NCBI RefSeq assembly: GCF_042701255.1
Contig: NZ_CP170554.1
Span: 4,898,001 to 4,962,000 of the forward strand
Reading direction: 5' to 3'
Length of the DNA: 64,000 nucleotides
DNA from: Tahibacter sp042701255
GTDB lineage: Bacteria > Pseudomonadota > Gammaproteobacteria > Xanthomonadales > Rhodanobacteraceae
The position numbers and the translations under genes were made by a program. Below the pieces are notes generated by a model that saw nothing but the letters and a program-made list of their open reading frames with translations, did no database searches and was not told where the DNA came from. Below are positions 51,831 to 59,335 of the stretch, piece by piece; positions within the stretch are counted from its first letter, which is position 1, and each line of letters starts with the position of its first letter.

Positions 51831-53438
51831 ATGACCGCTCCTCGCCTGTTCCTGCTGCTCCTGGTGCTGATTCACAGCGGCATCGCCGCCGCGGCCGACT
51901 ACGTGGTCGACGGCCGCGTGACCGCCGCCGGCACGGCCCTGCCGGTGCCGGGAGCGACAGTGGCGCTATATCAGCGGCGGACCTCCGGCCCTTATCTGAT
52001 CGTCGCGACGACAACCGGCGCCGACGGCCGCTACGCGCTGGCGGCGGCTTGCCAGGCCACCTGCTTTCTCCAGGCTGCGGCGCCGCCGTTCTTCACCGTT
52101 GAAGCACCGCTGTCGGAGCCGTCCGGCGGCGCACAGCAGATCGACTTCGTGCTGCAGAAGCCGGGATCGATCGGCGGCCAGGTCGATCCTGTGCCGCCGG
52201 CAGCCGAAGCTGCGGTCTGGCTGGAAGCCTGCCGCTACGACGAGCAATACGCCGACTACGGCGACTGCTACTACATGCAGGCATCCGCGGACGGCAACTA
52301 TCGCCTCGACGGATTGCGGTCGGGCCGTTATCACGTCTGCGCGCAGGTGGTCGGAGACTCGACGCTGCTCCCCCAGTGCTACAACCATTACGACGCGCCT
52401 GCCCTGGTCGGCGCGCAGCTGTATGACGACGTTCTGCTCGCCGACGGCGGCGCGGTCGAGGGCATCGACTTCCCTCTGACAGCCGGAGCGACGATCTCCG
52501 GCACGGCGCGCGATGCACTGACCGGCGCACCGGTCGACGTCGAAATCGAGGTTTACGACGCCACCAGCCGGCTGCTGCAAACCTACTCGAGCTACGACTT
52601 CTACCGCACCGGCGGCCTCGCGCCCGGCAGCTACTACCTGCGCGCAACGACGACGTTCGGCGTGCAGCAAGGCTGGCGTGCCGGCCTGCTCTACGGCGCA
52701 GGCCCCTGCAACGACCCTTGCAACGTCACCCAGGGCCGGCTGGTCGTGCTGGAACCGGGCCAGACGCTGACCGGCATCGATTTCGCCATCACGCCGCGCG
52801 CGATCGTGCGCGGCGTCGTGCGCGACGCTGCGACACAGCAGCCGCTGGCCGGTGTGCTCGTGAAGCGGCTGCGCCTCAACGGCATCGATGTTCCGATCAA
52901 CGTCGAGACGAGGACCGCCATCGACGGCAGCTACCGGTTCTATGTCAAGCCGGGCGAGCCGATCCGGCTGTACGCCAGCGGAGGCAGCGACTACGTCGGC
53001 GTGGTCTGGCCGTCGCTGCAGTGCGCGCACGCCTGCGAGACGACCGGCCCGAGCTTCAGCATCGCCGGCGAAGGCGACGAAGCGATTCGCGATTTCGCGC
53101 TCGTGCGCGGCGGCGCGATCAGCGGAGAGGTCGATTCACTCTCCGGCGACATGCCGCTGCTGTCGCTCTACTCGGCGGACAGCGGACAACTGATCTGGCG
53201 CGACCTCACGCACACCTATGGCGCCTACGCCACGCAGCAGATCCTCCCGGGCACGTACTACCTGACCGCGTCGGACTACGGGGCGTGCCAGGCCTATGCC
53301 GGCCACCCTTGCGCCGCCGGCGGGACGCTGGCCCAGGCCACGCCGATCGTCGTCGTGGCCGGCCAGAACACCACAGCGATCAATTTCTCGCTGCGGCCCG
53401 AAACCATCTTCCGGCACGATTTCGAACTCTGGCCCTGA
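51831..53438 (+). CDS. Secreted carboxypeptidase-regulatory-like repeat protein with GFE-type tail
   Basis: 535 residues with signal peptide (RLFLLLLVLIHSGIAAA). Contains repeated transthyretin/carboxypeptidase-regulatory-like beta-sandwich units: VVDGRVTAAGTALPVPGATV, TISGTARDALTGAPVDVEIE, AIVRGVVRDAATQQPLAGVL, AISGEVDSLSGDMPLLSL, each followed by a 'Y.L.gl..G.Y.v' strand. Cysteine pairs suggest disulfides. It ends RPETIFRHDFELWP, a GFE-type motif. Extracellular or surface; function unknown. Confidence 0.85.
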   Translation: MTAPRLFLLLLVLIHSGIAAAADYVVDGRVTAAGTALPVPGATVALYQRRTSGPYLIVATTTGADGRYALAAACQATCFLQAAAPPFFTVEAPLSEPSGGAQQIDFVLQKPGSIGGQVDPVPPAAEAAVWLEACRYDEQYADYGDCYYMQASADGNYRLDGLRSGRYHVCAQVVGDSTLLPQCYNHYDAPALVGAQLYDDVLLADGGAVEGIDFPLTAGATISGTARDALTGAPVDVEIEVYDATSRLLQTYSSYDFYRTGGLAPGSYYLRATTTFGVQQGWRAGLLYGAGPCNDPCNVTQGRLVVLEPGQTLTGIDFAITPRAIVRGVVRDAATQQPLAGVLVKRLRLNGIDVPINVETRTAIDGSYRFYVKPGEPIRLYASGGSDYVGVVWPSLQCAHACETTGPSFSIAGEGDEAIRDFALVRGGAISGEVDSLSGDMPLLSLYSADSGQLIWRDLTHTYGAYATQQILPGTYYLTASDYGACQAYAGHPCAAGGTLAQATPIVVVAGQNTTAINFSLRPETIFRHDFELWP

Positions 53439-53474
53439 CGGCGACCAGCGGTTTCCGCTGTCGCACGGACGCGT

Positions 53475-54680
53475 TCAGGCCGGCAGCACGCGGCAGAGAT
53501 AGCCCTTGAGGTAATCGGTCTCGGGAATCGCCGGATGCACCGGATGATCCGGGCCCTGCTGCAGCTGCTCCAGCACCTGCACCTGGCGGTCGAGATGACG
53601 CGCGGCCTGCTGCACGCTGTCGAGCAACGCGGCGCGCGGCATGTGGTACGAGCAGGAACAGGTCACGAGAATGCCGTCGCGCGACAGCACCTGCATGCCC
53701 ATCTCGTTGAGGCGGCGATAGGCGATGCGGCCTTCGGCGAAGTCCTTCTTGCGCTTGACGAAGGCCGGCGGGTCGAGGATCACGACGTCGAAACGCTCGC
53801 GCTGTTCGCGCAGGCGCTTGAGCTCGTCGAACGCATCGGCCTTGACCGCGCGCACGCGGTCGCCGAAACCGTTGCGCGCGATGTTGCCGTTGATCGCCTC
53901 GACCGCCTGCGCGGAGACGTCGACGCAGACGACTTCGGCCGCGCCCATGGCCGCGGCGCGCAGGCCCCAGCCGCCGAGATAGCTGCAGATGTCGAGCACG
54001 CGCTTGCCGGCGACGTAGCGCGCGAGGCGATCGCGATTGGCCTGCTGGTCGTAGAACCAGCCGGTCTTCTGGCCGCCGATCACGTCGCAGGCGAATTCGA
54101 CGCCGCCCTCGCGCACGACGACCGGCGCATCCAGCGCGCCGTAGCCGATGTCGGCGTAGTCGGGCAGCTGTTCCAGGCTGCGTATGCCCGCGTCGTTCTT
54201 CCAGACCAGCGCGCGCGGCTTGAGCACCTTGACCACGGCTTCGCTGATCTCGTCCTTCAGGCGCTCCATGCCGGCCGTCGTGGTCTGGCCGACGATGACG
54301 TCGCCGAAGCGGTCCAGGGTCAGGCCCGGCAGACCGTCGGACTCACCGTAGACGAGGCGGTAAAAAGGTTCGTCGTAGAGGCGCTCGCGCAGGCTCAGTG
54401 CGACATTCAGCTTGTGCACGAACAGCGAGCGGTCCAGCGCATGGTCCAGGCCGCGCGCGACGAGGCGCGCACAGATCAGCGAATTCGGATTGACGTAGCC
54501 GACGCCGATCGGCTTGCCCGCATGATCGACGACGATGCAGATCTCGCCCGGCGTGAAGCCCGACAGCGGCGAGCGCTTGACGTCGACCTCGTTGGAGAAC
54601 ACCCACAGATGACCGGCGCGCAGACGCGCCTCTTCGCCGCGCTTGAGATAGAGGGCGGGATATTCGACGGCGTCGGACAT
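53475..54680 (-). CDS. rlmI: 23S rRNA m5C1962 methyltransferase-type enzyme
   Basis: 401 residues (E. coli RlmI 396). N-terminal PUA domain (residues 1-80, LYLKRGEEARLRAGHLWVFS) and EEHD-like linker, then a class I methyltransferase domain: IGGQKTGWFYDQQANRDRLA, VLDICSYLGGWGLRAA (SAM loop), VVILDPPAFVK (catalytic DPPxF) and the nucleophile Cys in ILVTCSCSYHM. Start ATG 54680. Followed, in the 3' direction, by 37 nt to the convergent exoprotein gene. Confidence 0.93.
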   Translation of the reverse strand: MSDAVEYPALYLKRGEEARLRAGHLWVFSNEVDVKRSPLSGFTPGEICIVVDHAGKPIGVGYVNPNSLICARLVARGLDHALDRSLFVHKLNVALSLRERLYDEPFYRLVYGESDGLPGLTLDRFGDVIVGQTTTAGMERLKDEISEAVVKVLKPRALVWKNDAGIRSLEQLPDYADIGYGALDAPVVVREGGVEFACDVIGGQKTGWFYDQQANRDRLARYVAGKRVLDICSYLGGWGLRAAAMGAAEVVCVDVSAQAVEAINGNIARNGFGDRVRAVKADAFDELKRLREQRERFDVVILDPPAFVKRKKDFAEGRIAYRRLNEMGMQVLSRDGILVTCSCSYHMPRAALLDSVQQAARHLDRQVQVLEQLQQGPDHPVHPAIPETDYLKGYLCRVLPA

Positions 54681-54710
54681 GGCAGGAATTCCGTTGTATA
54701 CATTGAAAAT

Positions 54711-54948
54711 CGTAGGTTGCGGTGAGCCACGGGCGAACCGCAACGCCGAGGTCCCATCGCTGCCCAAAACCACACCGGAGCGATCGGAACCTCACCATCA
54801 GGACATCCGCACCGCGAAGAATCCGTGTCGAAGCGATCCCGCGACGCACATTCTTCGAGGCGACGGCATCAGGCAGTTGTCTTGCCTGCGGCTCCTCGCA
54901 ATCTCGAGACCGCGACGTTGCGGTTCGCTGCGCTCACCGCAACTTATG
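54711..54948. repeat. MITE-like element, copy 2
   Basis: Ends 54711-54750 and 54913-54948 form an imperfect inverted repeat related to the ends of the element at 29160-29392; shared internal motifs (CGCGAAGAA, AGCGATCCC). No open frame of interest. Lies between the starts of rlmI and the end of dgkA. Confidence 0.65.
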
Positions 54949-54955
54949 GATCAGA

Positions 54956-55327
54956 TCAGAGCCAGCGCGGGACCAGGATCAGTCCCCAGCACAGCATCAC
55001 GTTGAGCATCAGCAGGAACACCGCGGCCGAGCCCATGTCCTTGGCGCGGCCGGCCAGCACGTGGAACTCGGGGCTGGCCTTGTCGACGATCGCCTCGACC
55101 GCGGAATTCAGCAGCTCGGCCGACAGCACGAGGATCAGGCTGCCGACGAGCAGGATCTTCTCGATAGGCCCGCTGCCGAGCCAGAACCCCAGCGGCGCGA
55201 AGATCACGAACAGATAGACCTCGAGCCGGAACGAGGCTTCGTAGGCATAACCGGCCTTGAGTCCCTGCCAGGACCAGCGCAGGGCTTTGAGGATCTGTTT
55301 GGGGCCGCGCGGCTCGTTGCTGGGCAT
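54956..55327 (-). CDS. dgkA: Diacylglycerol kinase
   Basis: 123 residues. Three transmembrane helices; active-site motifs EASFRLEVYLF and ELLNSAVEAIVD with following RAKDMGSAAV match DgkA. Phosphorylates diacylglycerol to phosphatidate, recycling the diacylglycerol from membrane-derived oligosaccharide or lipopolysaccharide modification. Start ATG 55327. Confidence 0.95.
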   Translation of the reverse strand: MPSNEPRGPKQILKALRWSWQGLKAGYAYEASFRLEVYLFVIFAPLGFWLGSGPIEKILLVGSLILVLSAELLNSAVEAIVDKASPEFHVLAGRAKDMGSAAVFLLMLNVMLCWGLILVPRWL

Positions 55328-55548
55328 GGTCGGAAAAGTGGCTGACGCAAAGGCCGCGTAGTATGCCAGAGCCGGCCGCAGCCGCCGTTCGCCGCCGCAG
55401 GGCCGGGCGGGCCGCTGTATCGACGCAAGCCACGCCCTGCGCAGTCACAGCGCGAAACCGGCGGCGCAATGGTCTCGGGCCGCCGGCACACATCCCGCCC
55501 GGACCGGCGACGCGGCACAATGCGGCCGGCGCCGAACACGAGTCCCCG

Positions 55549-56013
55549 ATGAAAAGCCGCAGCCTGCTGCAAGGCATCGCCCACGGTCTCGCCGAGACCT
55601 TCATCAGCCGGAACAACGATATCGACGGCTACTGGGGCATAGGCATGCTCTGCGCCGAAGCGCTGCGGCAGGCGTCGCAGCGAGTCCGCATCGACCTTCT
55701 GCAGGGACATCTGGATCCATCCGGCCCCGCCGCCCGGTCAGCCTGCACGCATTACGCGGCCAATCTCGCCGCAAGGCTCGAACGCTGCGGCAGTCCGGCG
55801 ATAACGGCAGCCGCGATCACGCTGGAATTCGGCACCTTCGGTCTCTGCAGAGCACCGCCGCGCATGTCGTATGGATCGCCCTTCGTCTGCACGGTCACAT
55901 TGACTCCGCCGACGGGCAGGCCCTGCAGCGCATCCCGCGCCGGCCATGCCGCCCCGCATTCGGGCCGGGAAATGCGCAGCGCCCGAGCCGACGACGTCGC
56001 GCGACGGAGCTGA
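55549..56013 (+). CDS. Conserved hypothetical protein (154 aa)
   Basis: 154 residues beginning MKSRSLLQGIAHGLAETFIS, RNNDIDGYWGIGMLCAEAL. Soluble, mixed alpha/beta, with a C-terminal stretch FGLCRAPPRMSYGSPFVCTV and RAGHAAPHSGREMRSAR. I recall this N-terminal pattern from uncharacterised Xanthomonadales proteins but know no function. No obvious Shine-Dalgarno; start chosen at the conserved-looking N terminus. Confidence 0.65.
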   Translation: MKSRSLLQGIAHGLAETFISRNNDIDGYWGIGMLCAEALRQASQRVRIDLLQGHLDPSGPAARSACTHYAANLAARLERCGSPAITAAAITLEFGTFGLCRAPPRMSYGSPFVCTVTLTPPTGRPCSASRAGHAAPHSGREMRSARADDVARRS

Positions 56014-56273
56014 CTGCCCTGCGCCGAATCCCGTTTCGCGGTGCCGGATCACGCGATTCCGGCGTCGCCGGTTACACGCCGGCGATGGCGGCGGACCAGC
56101 AATTACCGGCACGGCTTCCCGGCCAGCCGCAGCAGACCTTACAGTGTCGGCGGAGCGCATCTGCGCTCTGCCGCCGGTCAACGCGCTCCCGCACATCCGC
56201 TCCGACGGCACGGGAACGACGGCGACCGGCGCTCAGGTTTCCTTCCCGACCCTGCCGCAACAGGAACGCCGCC

Positions 56274-56696
56274 ATGAACAAGCCGCCGCGCTGGTTTTTC
56301 GTCGTCGCCGTCATCGCTCTGCTGTGGAATCTGCTCGGCTGTCTCGCCTTCGCGATGGATGCGAGCCTGTCGGCGGCCGACGTCGCCAAGATGCCCGAGT
56401 CGCAGCAGGCCCTGTACAACGCGCGTCCGGCCTGGGCCGTGGCCGCCACCGGACTCGGCGTACTCGGCGGCGCGCTGGGCTGCATCGGTCTGCTGCTGCG
56501 GCGCAAGTGGGCGCTGCCGCTGTTCGTCGCTTCACTCGTCGGCATCCTCGTGCAGGACTTCGGCCTGTTCGTGCTCGTCGACGGCGCGAAGCTGGCCGGC
56601 ATGGTCGCGGTCGTGCTGCAGGGCCTCGTGCTGCTGATCGCGATCGGGCTGATCCTGCTGGCGCGCAAGGGCATCGCGCGTGGCTGGCTGCGCTGA
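56274..56696 (+). CDS. Small integral membrane protein (140 aa)
   Basis: 140 residues with four transmembrane helices: WFFVVAVIALLWNLLGCLAF, AVAATGLGVLGGALGCIGLL, LPLFVASLVGILVQDFGLFV and MVAVVLQGLVLLIAIGLILL. AGGA lies 9 nt before ATG 56274. Homologues are often listed as 'sugar transporter' without support. Function unknown. A 5-bp stem with T4 tail at 56773-56791 may be its terminator. Confidence 0.75.
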   Translation: MNKPPRWFFVVAVIALLWNLLGCLAFAMDASLSAADVAKMPESQQALYNARPAWAVAATGLGVLGGALGCIGLLLRRKWALPLFVASLVGILVQDFGLFVLVDGAKLAGMVAVVLQGLVLLIAIGLILLARKGIARGWLR

Positions 56697-56883
56697 CGCG
56701 CAGCGCGGCGAAAAACCGGCCGGCCGCGGCGTGAAATTCGCCGCGCCGTGTCGCAGCGCAGCATGAAAATCCCGCGGAAAAACCGCGTTTTCGTGACGCG
56801 TGCCCATCCCGACTAAAGTGCGCTTGACCCTCGCCGCGAACCCGCCGACGCTTCGGCGCGTCACGCACGTGGGGACGGGATCG

Positions 56884-58960
56884 ATGACGACGATGGGCAA
56901 CAATCTTCTGGGCAAACTCGGCTGGCTCGCACTCGCGCTGGTGGGCGCGGCCTGCCTCGGCGTCGTCGCGCTGTCGCGCGGCGAACCGGTCAACGCGATC
57001 TGGCTCGTCGCCGCGGCGATGGCCATATTGGTGATCGGCTACCGCTTCTACGGCCGCTTCATCGCCGACCACGCGCTCGGGATCGATCCGAGCCGCGCGA
57101 CACCGGCCCTGCGCCGCAACGACGGCCTGGATTTCGTGCCGACGAACCGCTGGGTGCTGTACGGCCATCACTTCGCCGCGATCGCCGGCGCCGGTCCGCT
57201 CGTCGGCCCCGTACTCGCCGCGCAGATGGGCTATCTGCCGGGCACGCTCTGGATACTCGCCGGCGTAATCTTCGCCGGCGCGGTGCAGGACATGATCATC
57301 CTGTTCCTGTCCACGCGCCGCGACGGCCGCTCGCTCGGCGACATGATCCGCGCCGAACTCGGCAGCACGGCCGGCACCATGGCCATGCTCGGCATCCTCG
57401 CGATCATGATCATCCTGCTCGCGGTGCTGGCCCTGGTCGTGGTCAAGGCGCTGGCCGAAAGCCCCTGGGGCACGTTCACGGTCGCGGCCACCATACCCAT
57501 CGCGATCTTCATGGGCATCTACATGCGCTGGCTGCGGCCGGGCCGCATCCTCGAAGCGTCGCTGATCGGCCTCGTGCTGCTGCTCGCGTCGATCTGGGCC
57601 GGCGGCCATGTCGCCGCCGATCCGGGACTGGGCCAAGGCGTTCACGTTCAACGGCCGCGAGCTGGCCTGGCTCATGATCGCCTACGGCTTCATCGCCTCG
57701 GTGCTGCCGGTCTGGTTCCTGCTCGCACCGCGCGACTACCTGTCGACCTTCCTCAAGATCGGCACGATCCTGATCCTCGCGCTGGCCATCTTCCTCGTGC
57801 GGCCCGACCTGCAGATGCCGGCCGTCACGCGCTTCATCGACGGCAGCGGCCCGGTCTGGTCCGGCAGCCTGTTCCCGTTCCTGTTCATCACGATCGCCTG
57901 CGGCGCGGTGTCGGGTTTCCATGCGCTCATTTCCTCGGGCACCACGCCGAAGATGCTCGCGACCGAAGCCGACATCCGCCTGATCGGCTACGGCGGCATG
58001 CTGATGGAAGCCTTCGTCGCGATCATGGCCCTGGTCGCCGCGACCGCGCTGCAGCCCGGCATCTATTTCGCGATGAACAGCCCGGCCGCGGTGCTCGGCG
58101 GCACGGTGGAATCCGCGGCCCAGGCGATCAGCCAGTGGGGCTTCGTGATCACGCCCGACGTGCTGAGCCAGACGGCGAAGGAGATCGGCGAGAACACCAT
58201 CCTGTCGCGCACCGGCGGCGCGCCGACCCTGGCGGTCGGCATGGCGCAGATCCTGCACAACGTGATCTCCGGCGAAGGCATGATGGCCTTCTGGTACCAC
58301 TACGCCATCCTGTTCGAAGCGCTGTTCATCCTGACCACGGTCGACGCCGGCACGCGCGTGGGCCGCTTCATGATCCAGGACCTGCTCGGCACCGTGCATG
58401 CGCCGCTGCGGCATACGGAGTCCTGGGGCGGCAACCTGCTCGCGACCGCGCTCTGCGTGGCCGGCTGGGGCTGGTTCCTGTATCAGGGCGTCGTCGATCC
58501 GCTCGGCGGCATCAACACCCTGTGGCCGCTGTTCGGCATCGCCAACCAGATGCTCGCCGCGCTCGCGCTGATCCTGGCCTGCGCCGTGCTGATCAAGATG
58601 AAGCGCGACCGCTATCTCTGGATCGCCGCGCTGCCGACCGCCTGGCTGGTGCTGTGTACCCTGACGGCGAGCTGGCAGAAGCTGTTCCACGAGAATCCCA
58701 AGATCGGCTTCATCGCCAACGCGCGGCGCTTCGCCGACGCGGCCGCGCGCAACGAGATCCTCGCGCCGGCCAAGACCATCGCCGACATGCAGCGCGTCGC
58801 GTTCAACAACTACCTCGACGCGGCGCTGTGCGGCCTGTTCGCGATCGTCGTGCTGGTCACCTTGTTCTTCGGCATCCGCGCCGCCCTCGCGGCGCGCCGC
58901 AGCAGCTCGCCGACGGCGCTGGAAACGCCGTACGTGGCCGCGGCGTCGGTGGGACCGTGA
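56884..58960 (+). pseudogene. cstA: CstA-family peptide/pyruvate transporter with one-base frameshift
   Basis: Reads as carbon-starvation protein A: WLVAAAMAILVIGYRFYGRF, RWVLYGHHFAAIAGAGPLVG, GVIFAGAVQDMIILFLSTRR, then, after a frame change, FTFNGRELAWLMIAYGFIAS, LLAPRDYLSTFLKIGTILIL, GAVSGFHALISSGTTPKMLA, FALFEALFILTTVDAGTRVG-type motifs and GINTLWPLFGIANQMLAA. Deleting one G from the run at 57624-57626 gives AADP followed by DWAKAFTF, the family sequence, and 691 residues (E. coli CstA 701). About 15 transmembrane helices. As written the frame breaks near residue 248. Imports peptides (CstA) or pyruvate (BtsT). Overlaps ybdD by GTGA. Confidence 0.88.
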
Positions 58961-59190
58961 ACGAGGCCGCGCCGACGCCGGCCGGGCCGTCCGCTCTGCG
59001 GGCGGCCCTGCGCTCGGTCTGGCGCCAGCTCTGCGAGACGGCGCGGCTAGCCGTCGGCGTACCCGACTACGGCACTTATCTGGAACATCACCGCCGCAAC
59101 CATCCGGATACGCCGCCGCTGACCTACGAGGCGTTCTTCGCCGACCGCCTCGCCGCGCGCTACGGCCGCGGGCGCTCGCGCTGCTGTTAG
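58957..59190 (+). CDS. ybdD: YbdD/YjiX-family CstA partner
   Basis: 77 residues from a GTG overlapping the cstA stop. Contains the family core LAVGVPDYGTYLEHHRRNHP and TPPLTYEAFFADRLAARYG, and ends RCC, as in E. coli YbdD. Always found directly after cstA/btsT; needed for or modulating transporter activity. Confidence 0.9.
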   Translation: MNEAAPTPAGPSALRAALRSVWRQLCETARLAVGVPDYGTYLEHHRRNHPDTPPLTYEAFFADRLAARYGRGRSRCC

Positions 59191-59210
59191 AAAAGCCGGA
59201 CGCACGACAG

Positions 59211-59230
59211 GCCGGACCGCAGGGTCCGGC
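59211..59230 (+). terminator. Hairpin after ybdD
   Basis: 8-bp stem GCCGGACC/GGTCCGGC (59211-59218, 59223-59230), loop GCAG, 20 nt after the stop; no T tract. Confidence 0.5.
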
Positions 59231-59335
59231 GCCGGTTCAGGGCGATGCGGCAGGCTGTCAAGCCCCGACTGCCGGTTTCCAGCACGGCGGATGCACGGGA
59301 TAATCCGCGCCCCCGCCGTCTGGAACCGCCTGCTG

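Noticed and set aside
56800..59190. One long open frame spanning cstA start to ybdD
   Set aside because: The middle part is out of frame with CstA; the frame re-enters ybdD only by chance, and ybdD has its own GTG overlapping the cstA stop.
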